A program made the translations under genes and the position numbers. Under the pieces are notes generated by a model that saw only the letters and a program-made list of their open reading frames with translations, had not been told where the DNA came from and searched no databases. Shown in pieces: positions 42,247-54,062 of a DNA stretch of 64,000 nucleotides. The DNA lies in NCBI RefSeq assembly GCF_002150035.1, contig NZ_NETS01000010.1, forward strand, positions 310,001 through 374,000. Reading direction: 5' to 3'. Every line of letters starts with the position of its first letter. Position 1 is the stretch's first letter. This stretch comes from Leptospira venezuelensis (GTDB lineage: Bacteria > Spirochaetota > Leptospiria > Leptospirales > Leptospiraceae).

Positions 42247-44037
42247 CTATTCCTTGCTCGGTATTGTAAAATAAAATGTGGCACCTTGTCCCATCTTTCC
42301 TTCTGCCCAAACTTTTCCACCATGTCTTTGTACAATCCGATCCACAATTGCAAGTCCGATCCCTGTTCCTGTGAATTCCTCACTGGAATGTAATCTTTGG
42401 AATACTTTGAAAAGTTTATGAGAGTATTGATCGTCGAAACCGACTCCATTATCTTTTACGAAGAATGTTCGGGCTCCCTCCTCATTTAAAAAACCTATTT
42501 CAACAAATGGGTTTTGCGATTTGGAGGAATACTTGTATGCGTTTGAGATCAGATTCAACCAAACCTGTTTTAACATAGAAGCATCTCCCTTCACGGGGGG
42601 TAATTCTGAAATTTCAACGATAGGACTTCTGGATCCGTATTCCTGATTGATGATCTCTATCGAATCGGATACCATATGTTTCATATTTATAGAATCTGAT
42701 TTTGGCTCCAGCTTGGATACGCGATAAAATGCCAATAGATCATCTATCAGTTGCCCCATAAATTTTGAATTCGTAGCGATCACATTCAAAATCCTCAAAG
42801 GCTCGGGCTCCAAAATGGCAGAATAATCTTCTAACATAATTTTAGTAAATCCGTCTATTCCTCGGATAGGTGCCCGTAAATCGTGAGAAACAGAATAACT
42901 AAACGCTTCTAATTCTCGATTTGCATATTCTAATTTTCGAATATTCTCTTCGAGATCTTGATTTAGTTTATTTATCTGGAATTCTTTCAAATTTCTTTCA
43001 GTCACATCCAGCCATTCCACGACACTTCCCAGTCTTTCCCCAGAAGAACCGATAACAGGGTCAGCACTCAAATTGAACTGTCTTCCACCGATAGAAATAG
43101 AACTTTTATAAGTGTTGGTAAATGTAGAAAGTATCTGCCTTTGTTTTTCAGGATTTGCATGAAAAGAATCTATACAAGATCCGATCAAAGCTTCAGGAGA
43201 AAATCTAGGATATTCGTTACGAATACTTTCCCTTGCGGCTTGGAACATATTCACTATGGATCGATTAGTGTACACCACATTCAGATTATTGTCTGCAATC
43301 ATAATATTGCTGGAGGCACAATCCAAAGCTGATTTAATCATTAATATTTCCTTATAGAATTTTTCTTTTTCGGAAAGTGAATTTTCCAAAAGATTATTTT
43401 TCTCAAAAAGGATGTTTTCGGCTTCTATTCTACGATCGGATTCCTTTTTTAAAAATCTATAAAGTACAGCTAATATCAATATATTAAAGGAGATGGAAAA
43501 GAATAAGACCCAATCTGTAATCTTCTCCTTTCTAATAGAATCGTGAGCCCTTTCCGAAAGAAGTGAAAGTTCTTTTTCTTTCAGTTTATCTATTAAACGA
43601 TCTATTTCATTCTCGAATTTTGCGTTTTCCGCCTTTGTTTCATGATTTTTGAAAGTGGAATGCTCTATTTTCTGAACAAGTTCGTCCTTTTGATTAAGTA
43701 GCTTTCCCAATTCCATAAGGCTGTTTTGCTGCGTAGAATTGTCTCTTGTAATGTATTTCAGTTCACCCAATTTAACGAACAAATTCTGTTTTTCTGTTTT
43801 ATAATATTCTAAATCCTCTTTTCTTCCCGAGGCTAAAAAAATTAAAAATCGGATTCTGCTTTCTTTTACAGACGAAGCCAGACTTTCTAATCTAGAAATT
43901 ACGCTGAAAGTGTGAGACTCCCAATCTTTGGATTGAGTTAGATTCCTGCTACTAATCCAAGAAGAAACGCCAATCAATAGGCCCAAAAGACCTATTCCGA
44001 CAACTCCGAATCTTAGTTTAGAATCATATGAAAGCAT
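42247..44037 (-). CDS. membrane-bound PAS sensor histidine kinase
   Basis: This 596-aa protein has two membrane helices (about 10-30 and 172-192) around a helical, coiled-coil-rich extracytoplasmic sensor of about 140 residues. A coiled coil leads to a PAS domain (about 235-350, MIADNNLNVVYTNRSIVNMF), HisKA with AFSYSVSHDLRAPIRGID, and a HATPase (LISNAYKYS, KDNGVGFDD, GTGIGLAIVDRIV). The combination is of the phytochrome-kinase-like class. The signal is unknown. It starts a three-gene transcription unit with two downstream regulators. Confidence 0.92.
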   Translation of the reverse strand: MLSYDSKLRFGVVGIGLLGLLIGVSSWISSRNLTQSKDWESHTFSVISRLESLASSVKESRIRFLIFLASGRKEDLEYYKTEKQNLFVKLGELKYITRDNSTQQNSLMELGKLLNQKDELVQKIEHSTFKNHETKAENAKFENEIDRLIDKLKEKELSLLSERAHDSIRKEKITDWVLFFSISFNILILAVLYRFLKKESDRRIEAENILFEKNNLLENSLSEKEKFYKEILMIKSALDCASSNIMIADNNLNVVYTNRSIVNMFQAARESIRNEYPRFSPEALIGSCIDSFHANPEKQRQILSTFTNTYKSSISIGGRQFNLSADPVIGSSGERLGSVVEWLDVTERNLKEFQINKLNQDLEENIRKLEYANRELEAFSYSVSHDLRAPIRGIDGFTKIMLEDYSAILEPEPLRILNVIATNSKFMGQLIDDLLAFYRVSKLEPKSDSINMKHMVSDSIEIINQEYGSRSPIVEISELPPVKGDASMLKQVWLNLISNAYKYSSKSQNPFVEIGFLNEEGARTFFVKDNGVGFDDQYSHKLFKVFQRLHSSEEFTGTGIGLAIVDRIVQRHGGKVWAEGKMGQGATFYFTIPSKE

Positions 44038-44216
44038 GATAAGGAAACCATTGATTAAAAGTTTCTAATCTTTTAATTTTGTTTCATGTTTGATACACGT
44101 ATTTTATTTTTTTTGACCTCATTTTGCAAGATATTTACACAGTTTGGACAAAATTAATTTCCTAAACCAATTACAGCCTTTTAGCCTCTTGATTAAGTCA
44201 CATTAGATCGAAAGAT

Positions 44217-47200
44217 TTATATTTTATCTAGCGCTTGCCTGATCTTTATTACTTGAGAATTTTCAGGTTCTAATCTTTGAGCTTCTTTCAAAAGATGTTT
44301 TGCTCTTTCATAATTTCTTAAAGCGATTGAGATCCTAGTCAAATTGATCAAGTTTCTAACATGATCAGGTTCTCTTAAGAGTAATCTTTCGCCGAAATCT
44401 TGAGCTTTTTGGAATTGTCTAGCTCTTCTTGCTACGTAAGAAGCAATAAATAGTATTTCTTTATCTACTGGACGAATATTCAAATACTCCTCTGCAAATT
44501 GTGCGGCCTTTGAATAATTCTTTAATCGAATATGATACTTAAGTAACCCCTTTTTCACCTCAGGTAGACGATTGTCCAATGTATCTGCTTCCTCTAGGAA
44601 AGATAATGCTTCTTTGATATTCTTATCTTGGGATTTCTCTTTGGCTTTTCGAAGAAGTTGCCTGATCTTCTCCTTTTCTTGTATCCTTTGGATCCCGCCT
44701 TCTTCTTTGAAAGAGATTCTGACCAAGGAAAGGTCGTCAGTTAATGAACCTACTTTCTTTATAGATTCATATATATTAGAAAGTTCTCCGTTTCCTTCTT
44801 CTATCAGCTTTAAGAAAAGTTTTTCATTATCATTGATGATCCTTGCGCCTTCTTCATCGTTTCCTATAAGAATATCATCTCTTCCGTCTGAACCTGCAAT
44901 TATCACATCTCCAGGTAATAACTGGAATGTTTTTACTGAAATTTTTCCATCCATTCCAGTTGTTCCCAGCTTTCTAAACATAAGATCTTGCTCGATAAAG
45001 TCTGCTTTCCCGTCTCGATAGAGGGCCGTCCAAGGATGTTCTGCATTAATATAATATAATGTTCCAGAATCTTCATCTATTAGCCCGATCACAGAAGAAA
45101 CGAGCATTGAACCTTCAAAACTTTCGAATACTTTATGTAATTCTATAAATGCATTTTTCAGCCATCTTTCCGGGGACTGTTCTTTCATAGATTCCACGAT
45201 TCGAGTTCTTTCTATGATAGATTCACAAACGGCTCCTAAAACTAATGCCCCACCTGCTCCTTGCATAGATTTTCCCATTGCATCCGCATTCAAGAATACT
45301 ATATAACGCTGCCCTCTGAGTGTGATCTGATTAGAGATATTCATATCTCCACCGATCTCATCGTTAAATCGGCGGAAGCTGAATTTTTTCTTCTGTTCTA
45401 TTAAAAAATCGACTTTTACATTTTCAGATGTTGCTTTGTTTGCACCTAATGGTTTGATCAGAAGTGACGTAAGGAAATAGTCTCCGTCCTGTTGTTGTTT
45501 GAGTTCATTCACTTCTTCCAAAGTTTTTTCTAATTCTTTGGTTCTATCCTTTACCTTTTCCTCTAATTCATCAGCATATTGCTCGAGTCTCTTTCGGGCG
45601 GCTTGGATACTTCTCGCCATTTTATTAAAAGACCTGGCGATAAATCCAATCTCATCCTCAACGCGAGGAGTAAGTCTATATTCTAAATTTCCTGAGTTTA
45701 CTTCGGTTAGCCCCACAACTACTTCATCCACAGGAACAACGATTGCATTCTGGAAGAAGAACCTAAATCCTATCACGATTACGAAGAAAGTGAGAACCAT
45801 GGAAGCTACTAAAATAAAACTTGGATCATGATGGAATATTCTATAATCTTTATATTCAAATCCTACCTCGTATATTTTCCCACTTGGATTCGGAGCAAAA
45901 TAATAGGAGAGATACATTACTGGCTTGGGGTCAGAAGGAGAATAAATCCTTGTACCTCGATAGATCCTTTCTCCAGCAAAATGTATCGGAGCGAGAGAAT
46001 TTAGTACAATTTTTGAGATCTGTTCGGTCGATTTGTCCGAGTTTATTGCTTGGATCGCTGATTGTTTTACGTATGCTAATGTTTCAGATAATCCTATGTC
46101 ATTGGAAACAAGTAATCCCTCGATAGACTTTTGTTTTTTGCGATCAGGAAGCCTCGAGTATTTATTTCTGATAATATTGAGTTTTCCGTAAATACCTCGA
46201 AAATATTCCTCCATATCAGAATCTTTTACTATTTCATTACCTTTTGATTTTAGAAAGAAACGTATGCCAGTAGCGTATGCTTTAAAATCGTTGGGAGAAG
46301 TTTCTAAAATTTTCTCTGTTTTTTCCAAACGTTCTTTCGCAGATAAACTTCCTAAATTGGAAATCTTTTGTTTTTCTCTAAAAAAACGAACCTCTAACTC
46401 ATCTTCTTTTTTGAATCTAGAGTCTTTATTTCCTTTTTCCGATCGGAACTCATTCTTCTCAGGATCATAGGAAACTATATAAGCCAGACCTTGTGGATCT
46501 TTTTGTTCTAGAACTGCGATAGAGCTGTCCCTTCTTTTCATATCATCATAAGTTCTTTCATATCCATTCAGAATAGAATAACCTACTAATTGATAACATA
46601 CGAAGAATGTAGCTAATGAAACTCCTATGATTCGATTTAAGATTGTAGTCCTTTCTTTCGTAGCATTTACATACACGATCATGATCAGGAACATTCCAGT
46701 AACCATTCCTAGGTTAAAGGATTGTTGGTATGTAGCCCGGGCTACTGTTCCGTTCCGACTAAGTGCGTTCAAAATCCCCGGAACCACAGTGATCACCGCA
46801 TAGCTAAGAAGAATATAAATTACGGACCTTCTCTCTTTTCCGGTTTCTATGATCGCCTTCCAGATCCCGATCACAAGATAACATACTTCGTAGAATAAAA
46901 TTACATATATAAAATAACTGTAAAATACATGGACTTCATAATCCCAATAATGACTTCCTGGAACAAAGGATCTAGGAGCATCCCAACTAACATATACATA
47001 ATAACCTGTAACTACTAATACTCCTAGATATAGAAGCCAATAAAATATTAAACCCGGCAAGATACCTTTCTTCCTAGGTTCGGGAAAATAGATAAAGAAT
47101 CCTACTAATTGAGTGAAACTCATCAAAGGTCCCGCAACAGCAATGACCCTATGAAAAATTGTTCCTTCTTCAAAAGAAATGAAGCCCCAAAAGTATCCTA

Positions 47201-47354
47201 TATTATGGAAGACAGTGGTTAAAGCACAGACTCCCAAATGAAAAGCAGCCATACTTCTTTCCTTGATAGTAAGAAAGAAGAAGCCAGCATAAAAGAAATA
47301 CAGGACGATTAAGATCGAACCGAAAGAGTAAAAGTTAAAAAATAACGGATCCAT
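44217..47354 (-). CDS. large membrane SpoIIE-type phosphatase with HAMP and TPR domains
   Basis: This 1045-aa protein has seven N-terminal membrane helices (about 1-235), then an extracytoplasmic region (about 255-520) and another helix (about 520-540). A HAMP domain (VDEVVVGLTEVNSGNLEYRLT) and a coiled coil follow. The PP2C/SpoIIE domain (about 640-880) has VFLNADAMGKSMQGAGGALVLG and GDVIIAGSDGRDD, which contain the metal-binding Asp motifs. TPR-like repeats take up the last 140 residues. Such phosphatases act on STAS anti-sigma antagonists, and one STAS gene lies at 50.5 kb. A link between the two is possible but not shown. Confidence 0.9.
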   Translation of the reverse strand: MDPLFFNFYSFGSILIVLYFFYAGFFFLTIKERSMAAFHLGVCALTTVFHNIGYFWGFISFEEGTIFHRVIAVAGPLMSFTQLVGFFIYFPEPRKKGILPGLIFYWLLYLGVLVVTGYYVYVSWDAPRSFVPGSHYWDYEVHVFYSYFIYVILFYEVCYLVIGIWKAIIETGKERRSVIYILLSYAVITVVPGILNALSRNGTVARATYQQSFNLGMVTGMFLIMIVYVNATKERTTILNRIIGVSLATFFVCYQLVGYSILNGYERTYDDMKRRDSSIAVLEQKDPQGLAYIVSYDPEKNEFRSEKGNKDSRFKKEDELEVRFFREKQKISNLGSLSAKERLEKTEKILETSPNDFKAYATGIRFFLKSKGNEIVKDSDMEEYFRGIYGKLNIIRNKYSRLPDRKKQKSIEGLLVSNDIGLSETLAYVKQSAIQAINSDKSTEQISKIVLNSLAPIHFAGERIYRGTRIYSPSDPKPVMYLSYYFAPNPSGKIYEVGFEYKDYRIFHHDPSFILVASMVLTFFVIVIGFRFFFQNAIVVPVDEVVVGLTEVNSGNLEYRLTPRVEDEIGFIARSFNKMARSIQAARKRLEQYADELEEKVKDRTKELEKTLEEVNELKQQQDGDYFLTSLLIKPLGANKATSENVKVDFLIEQKKKFSFRRFNDEIGGDMNISNQITLRGQRYIVFLNADAMGKSMQGAGGALVLGAVCESIIERTRIVESMKEQSPERWLKNAFIELHKVFESFEGSMLVSSVIGLIDEDSGTLYYINAEHPWTALYRDGKADFIEQDLMFRKLGTTGMDGKISVKTFQLLPGDVIIAGSDGRDDILIGNDEEGARIINDNEKLFLKLIEEGNGELSNIYESIKKVGSLTDDLSLVRISFKEEGGIQRIQEKEKIRQLLRKAKEKSQDKNIKEALSFLEEADTLDNRLPEVKKGLLKYHIRLKNYSKAAQFAEEYLNIRPVDKEILFIASYVARRARQFQKAQDFGERLLLREPDHVRNLINLTRISIALRNYERAKHLLKEAQRLEPENSQVIKIRQALDKI

Positions 47355-47598
47355 TGATTGGCGTAGAAAAGTAGTCCCGGAAGCTTAGAGTAACGATCCG
47401 ACTCGGATCAAGCGTAATTTATTTCCAAAATTTCTTTGGACTTCTTAGATTTGTCGGAATTCCAACAGAAATTATTTAAGCTTCTTTATCAGCTTTACTT
47501 CTTTGCATAAAGCACGTTCTAAAAAGGAATCTACTTGACCCAGGAATCGAAAAACAGAAGCTTACTGGAAACATCGGCCAACCATTTCTCTCCGATTC

Positions 47599-49098
47599 AT
47601 GCAAACATCTCCTAATAACAAACTTCCACTTTATCTACTTTTTCCGATCTTATTCTGTTTCGCGTATCTACTAGCAAACCCAGGATTTTTCAGCCAACCA
47701 TACCAAGAGACCGGAGACTATGCTGCTAACGCTCTTCAGATCTGGAAAGCTGGAAAATTAGAAGAAAGTTTGGGAGCATACTCTCGCTTTTTAGTAAATC
47801 ATCCAGGTCCGATCGTATTCTATTATCTAGCGCTTGCAGAAAAAATATTCTTCTTTGTCAAATCTCCGCATGGAGCACATTTAATTGGCATTGTTCTTTA
47901 TAATCTTCTCTTCCTACTGATCGGTTTAAAAATTCTTTATTCGAAATTGGAAGATAATAGATCTACCGTTTTATTATTTGCATCTTTGATTTTAGGTTTA
48001 ACTCCTCTATTACCGAATGCATTCTCGAACATTTGGGGACCAGGAGTAGTGCTCTTGCCTACTTTAGTGCTGATCCTTTCCTTAACTGATTTTTCCCAAG
48101 GTTCTATCCGAAATTTTTTCTGGTTTGTAGTTTGTGCTAATATCATAGTGCAAAACCAGATCGTAGGGATCTCATTTATAGTTCCTATGTTTGCAGTTGG
48201 ATGTTTTTATTTTTATAAGAACAAAGGACTCTCTCAATATAAAAAAAAGGAGTTTGGATTAAACATTCTTCTTGCAGTGACATTCACAGTGATCTGCTGG
48301 ATCCCTCCTCTCATTGAACAATTCACTAATTCACCAGGAAACTTAAGTAAAATTATCGGATTAGCTCTTAAGAATTCTACCTTTCATAAATTAGCTCCTA
48401 CATTACAGTATGTTCTTTCTTACTACGTTTCTCCGCTTAATGTTCCCAAGCAGATCCCTGCACTTTTGATTGTAGGCTTTCTATTTGGGATTCCGAGTTT
48501 CTGGAAGGATAAATTACAAGAATTCGATAGATCTCTACTCAGAATTCTGATCTGGGCATTCTTCATCACATTATTCGGCGCATTCAAAATGAAAGGGGGC
48601 CAGATCGTCCATATCTATTGGTTCACTTATGTTTTAGCCGGAGCCCTTTATTATCTGAACTTGAAGATCATTTTATCTAAATTAGAATTCCCGAATACAC
48701 GAAAGTTCCGGATCTATTCTATCTCTATAATATTCCTTTGTATTGCAATCTATGGTAAAAATACAGAGTTTGAATATGATGATAGGCCTGAAAAATTTTT
48801 AACAGCAATCTCTCCCCAAAAAGAAAACAAATACAGAATTCGCTGGGAATCTAATCCTAAAGATTTCGGACAAGGGGATCTTAGTTTAGGAATTCTTCTT
48901 AGATTAACGAGAGAAGGATATAATTCCTGCTTAAATGAAGAATGGCATTTTCTGGTCCCAAAATCTTTCCGATGCGCCGATTCGGAACCTGCAATTACGA
49001 TCACATTAGAAACACCAGAAAGAGAAAGTGAAAAGTTTCAAATCTTAAACAAGAACTCTTTTCACTATAAATCCACTATAATAAGGATAGCTGAATGA
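47599..49098 (+). CDS. GT-C-like multipass membrane protein
   Basis: This 499-aa protein has about 11 membrane segments. An acidic loop after the first helix (YQETGDYAANALQIWKAGKL, with ETGD) and later loops resemble the GT-C glycosyltransferase architecture (PMT/ArnT type), which transfers sugars from lipid carriers outside the membrane. The substrate is unknown. It overlaps the start of an acyltransferase gene by four bases (ATGA), so both probably decorate a surface glycan or lipid. Confidence 0.72.
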   Translation: MQTSPNNKLPLYLLFPILFCFAYLLANPGFFSQPYQETGDYAANALQIWKAGKLEESLGAYSRFLVNHPGPIVFYYLALAEKIFFFVKSPHGAHLIGIVLYNLLFLLIGLKILYSKLEDNRSTVLLFASLILGLTPLLPNAFSNIWGPGVVLLPTLVLILSLTDFSQGSIRNFFWFVVCANIIVQNQIVGISFIVPMFAVGCFYFYKNKGLSQYKKKEFGLNILLAVTFTVICWIPPLIEQFTNSPGNLSKIIGLALKNSTFHKLAPTLQYVLSYYVSPLNVPKQIPALLIVGFLFGIPSFWKDKLQEFDRSLLRILIWAFFITLFGAFKMKGGQIVHIYWFTYVLAGALYYLNLKIILSKLEFPNTRKFRIYSISIIFLCIAIYGKNTEFEYDDRPEKFLTAISPQKENKYRIRWESNPKDFGQGDLSLGILLRLTREGYNSCLNEEWHFLVPKSFRCADSEPAITITLETPERESEKFQILNKNSFHYKSTIIRIAE

Positions 49099-50342
49099 AA
49101 GAATATTTCCTGGGAATTTTTAGACCTGACGAAAGAGAGATCGCACCTTTTAACGGGGCAAGAACCTTAGGCTTTTTCATGCTAATCTATGGACATATGT
49201 ATCGCACGGTGCAGATCTTTATTCCGGATATAGACCCTTACTTAAGAAATTTCTTAAATAACGGCTCTGTCTGTCTTGATCTATTCTTTCCATTAAGTGG
49301 ATTCCTGATCGCTAGCCCTTTGTTTGCAGAATTAGAATCGAAAGGCACAATCAATTGGAAGTTCTTCTATCTAAAACGATCCTTACGAATTTTTCCTCCA
49401 TTTTATATTTTCTTAATTTTGCAATACTTTGTATTTATACCCGCAATGCTTAAGAGCGCACCGCCGGAACTTGTACCACAAATTGAAGCGGCAAAAAGTA
49501 AGATCTGGTTCGACTTTTTATATATTTCCGACTACTTTAAAGGAACCATGTTCCATGGCTGGTCTCTCTCGTTAGAAGAACAGTTCTATATCGCATTTCC
49601 AATCTTCTTATTAGGAATCTTTAGATATGTTCCGAAACGTTTTAGACTAGGTTTTCTGATATTTCTTACTGCAATTCCTTTGATCTATCGCGCAATCTTT
49701 ATGTATACAGTGATCTTAAAGACCAGTGGTTCTCAAAGTGTAGATCTATATAATGCAAATTTCTATTACCCATTCCACGGACATATAGATTCGGTTTTAT
49801 ATGGAATTATATTCGCGTATATATTCAATTTTCATAAATCATGGGTCGAAAAGGCGCTTCAGTTAGGACCTTGGGCAAATTATTTGCACGCTGGACTTTG
49901 GATTGGACTTCTGGCTTACACTGCATTAGCAAATGAATTTAAAATGGGATTTCACCAGATCATTCGTTACCCAAGTTTTGCTTTATTATGGATTGGGATT
50001 TTTATTCTCTCGATGAGAAAAGGAGACCCGATCGGCAAATTCCTTTCTTGGAAAGGTTTCTCTCCATTTGCAAAATTGTCTTATTGCGCTTACATCATTC
50101 ATATAGTGGTAATGACCCCGATTTCAAGAAAACTACTTTATGCGGATAAACAATTGCAACAGCACGAATTCTTACTCTATACAATCCCTGTTGGGCTTAC
50201 AGTTTTCTTCTTCGCGTATTTCTATCATTTGCTCACTGAAAAACCGTTTGCAATCCTCAAAGATAAATTGATTGCGAAGTACAAAGTCAAGATGACTTCT
50301 CAAATTTTCAGCGAGCAATTACAGAAGGTCTCCCAATCCTAA
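49095..50342 (+). CDS. acyltransferase 3 family membrane protein (OatA/OafA-like)
   Basis: This 415-aa protein has about ten membrane helices and the acyltransferase-3 pattern: NGARTLGFFMLIYGHMYRTV near the N-terminus (conserved R and H), LFFPLSGFLIASPLF, and GWSLSLEEQFYIAFP with the EEQFY block. It would transfer acetyl groups to a sugar of LPS or another envelope glycan. It is translationally coupled to the preceding GT-C-like protein. Confidence 0.88.
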   Translation: MKEYFLGIFRPDEREIAPFNGARTLGFFMLIYGHMYRTVQIFIPDIDPYLRNFLNNGSVCLDLFFPLSGFLIASPLFAELESKGTINWKFFYLKRSLRIFPPFYIFLILQYFVFIPAMLKSAPPELVPQIEAAKSKIWFDFLYISDYFKGTMFHGWSLSLEEQFYIAFPIFLLGIFRYVPKRFRLGFLIFLTAIPLIYRAIFMYTVILKTSGSQSVDLYNANFYYPFHGHIDSVLYGIIFAYIFNFHKSWVEKALQLGPWANYLHAGLWIGLLAYTALANEFKMGFHQIIRYPSFALLWIGIFILSMRKGDPIGKFLSWKGFSPFAKLSYCAYIIHIVVMTPISRKLLYADKQLQQHEFLLYTIPVGLTVFFFAYFYHLLTEKPFAILKDKLIAKYKVKMTSQIFSEQLQKVSQS

Positions 50343-50536
50343 TATCACAGCAAGGACTTGATAAAGCTCAACTGATGGGGACATAAACGAAGTTTTTTCG
50401 GGATATTCTCCTGAAAAAACGTACATTCCCTTCTTTTTCTAAAATTATTCGGAAGAAGGGAGCAAAGAAGTTCTCAAAAGGGCGTTTTTTGCTTGCTATA
50501 AAAAAATCGAATATGCACACAAGGTTCGTTACCCAC

Positions 50537-50875
50537 ATGGAAATAACGGTTCAAGGCGACATCCACATCATCAAAATTTCCGGATCCATTCTGCAATCCG
50601 ACAGCGAGGAACTGGACCGCAACCTGAGCGATCATAATTTCGAACCTTCTCCTAAGATCATAATTGATCTTACAGAGGTGAGTCATATTTGCTCAACTGC
50701 GTTGGGGATCCTAGTCTCCTACAAAAAAAAGTTCAACTCCGCAGAAGGAGACATCATAATCGTTGTAAACGACGACGATCTTCTCCAACTATTCGAGATC
50801 ACAATGTTGGACAAAGTGTTCAAAGTTCTTCCTACAATTGAAGATGCTTTTGACGAGTTCAAATTGGGAAATTGA
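50537..50875 (+). CDS. STAS-domain anti-sigma factor antagonist
   Basis: This protein of 112 aa (alternative starts at 50489 and 50513) is a single STAS domain: VQGDIHIIKISGSILQSDSEEL, KIIIDLTEVSHICSTALGILVSYKKK and LPTIEDAFDEF. The usual phospho-acceptor Ser lies in the ICST segment. In partner-switching it would be controlled by a kinase and a SpoIIE phosphatase. The stop overlaps the TTG start of rdgB, so these two genes are coupled. Confidence 0.85.
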   Translation: MEITVQGDIHIIKISGSILQSDSEELDRNLSDHNFEPSPKIIIDLTEVSHICSTALGILVSYKKKFNSAEGDIIIVVNDDDLLQLFEITMLDKVFKVLPTIEDAFDEFKLGN

Positions 50876-51459
50876 AATCCCTTTCTTTAGCTTCTAACAA
50901 TTCCCATAAAGTTCGCGAAATTCGAGCCATCCTTTCTCCTTTAGGGTTTAACTTATCCACCCCGAAGGAGTTAGGGATCGATTTTGGCCCTGAAGAAACC
51001 GGCACAACTTTTACTGAGAATGCTCTTCTCAAAGCGAGGGAATTATTCTCTCTTTCTAAACTTCCTTCCTTAGCAGACGATTCAGGAATTTGTGTAGAAG
51101 CTTTAGGCGGAGAGCCTGGAGTCTATTCTGCACGTTTTGGCGGAGAAGGTTTAGACGACGAAGGAAGAGCCAGACTTCTCCTGGAAAAAATGAAAGGAGA
51201 AAAAAATCGAAACGCAAAGTATGTATGCGTGATTGCGTTAGTCACACCGGAAGGAGAATTTACTTTCGAAGGAGAATGTCCCGGACTTATCTCTGATATT
51301 TATGATACCAGTGGAAACGGATTCGGATACGATCCTATTTTTTATTACCCGCCCTTCTCCGCTCATTTTTCCCAAGTCTCAGATGAGAAAAAAAATTCAG
51401 TTTCACATCGCAAGAAAGCATTGGATGAGCTAGTCAAACATCTGAAAAAATATTCGTAA
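50872..51459 (+). CDS. rdgB: RdgB/HAM1 non-canonical purine NTP pyrophosphatase
   Basis: This 195-aa protein hydrolyses dITP and XTP to keep the nucleotide pool clean. SLASNNSHKVREIRAIL, ETGTTFTENALLKA, LADDSGICVEALGGEPGVYSARF and GNGFGYDPIFY are the family blocks, with active-site Asp in DDSG. It starts with TTG within the stop region of the STAS gene (TTGA overlap). It is convergent with the ABC-F gene. Confidence 0.94.
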   Translation: MKSLSLASNNSHKVREIRAILSPLGFNLSTPKELGIDFGPEETGTTFTENALLKARELFSLSKLPSLADDSGICVEALGGEPGVYSARFGGEGLDDEGRARLLLEKMKGEKNRNAKYVCVIALVTPEGEFTFEGECPGLISDIYDTSGNGFGYDPIFYYPPFSAHFSQVSDEKKNSVSHRKKALDELVKHLKKYS

Positions 51460-51483
51460 AACTTTTGGTTAAATATCTCTGTC

Positions 51484-53130
<1,647 letters not shown>

Positions 53131-53227
53131 ACAACCTACCTAAACACCGAAGGAATCTTATTAAAAGAGGGGATAGGACCATAGTTTATAGAGTGCTGTA
53201 ATTCGCCAAGCGAATCCTAGGCCTGGT

Positions 53228-53914
53228 CTATTCGCTCAATTTACGTAATTCTTCAATACCTGGTAGATTAGATAAGTCTGGAACAATCACAATTTCTATC
53301 CTTCGATTCGCGGTTCTATTCTCCACGCTTGTATTCGGGACAGAAGGACGAGAAGATCCCATAGAAGCTGCACTGATCCTTTCTTCAGGCATTCCTGATT
53401 TCACCATCGTATGTAATACAGTCAAAGCTCTTGCTGATGCAAGTTCCCAATTGGAATATCCTTTAATACCTGTTGGCACATCGTCCGTGTGACCTTCTAC
53501 TTGGAATCTTCTTCCATGAAGAGAAGACAGAATTCCTGTGACTTCTTTAATCGCATCTGTTCCTTTAGAGGATAAACTTGCGGAGCCAGGAGGGAATAAT
53601 ATATCAGAAGAAAGTATTACCACCATTCTTCCATCTACGATCCGGATCTTAAGTTTTCCAGAATCGATCATTCCTTTAAAACTTTCTAATAAACTTCTAT
53701 AATCAGCGATCCTTCTTTCCGTTTCCTCTTGGATCCTTTTCATATCTTCTACGGATCTTTGGAGAGAAGACTTATCTTTTTCTAAATTGGAAAGATCCCT
53801 TGCCTTCTCGTCGTACATCGCCTGTAAGGCATCATACTTGGATTGAGAAACGCAGTTGGGTAGAATGGAAATAGAAGCAAAGACTAAGGTCAGAATACCC
53901 AGATTCCTTTTCAT
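53228..53914 (-). CDS. OmpA-family lipoprotein
   Basis: This 228-aa protein has a signal peptide with lipobox LPNC, then a coiled coil of about 60 residues (YDEKARDLSNLEKDKSSLQRSVEDM), and an OmpA-like peptidoglycan-binding domain (about 105-220) with VEGHTDDVP, SNWELASARA and NRRIEIVI. It should anchor the outer membrane to peptidoglycan. The pattern SNWELASARA is also shared with MotB-type domains, but there is no MotB N-terminal proton channel. Confidence 0.9.
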   Translation of the reverse strand: MKRNLGILTLVFASISILPNCVSQSKYDALQAMYDEKARDLSNLEKDKSSLQRSVEDMKRIQEETERRIADYRSLLESFKGMIDSGKLKIRIVDGRMVVILSSDILFPPGSASLSSKGTDAIKEVTGILSSLHGRRFQVEGHTDDVPTGIKGYSNWELASARALTVLHTMVKSGMPEERISAASMGSSRPSVPNTSVENRTANRRIEIVIVPDLSNLPGIEELRKLSE

Positions 53915-54062
53915 GATTCCTCCGAGTTTTTTCTTAAAACAGCGCGCATAATTAATTTATCGTTTTTTTCCCACTTTTCCCGAGGGATTCTCCGCTATTT
54001 TCTGAATTATTTTCGAAAAAATCTGGCGAGAAAGTTCGTTCCGAGTTAGTCTGTTAGTAATC

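Noticed and set aside
44572..45021. 149-aa plus-strand open frame inside the SpoIIE gene
   Set aside because: Antisense to the PP2C domain, Ser/Phe-rich, and without support of its own.
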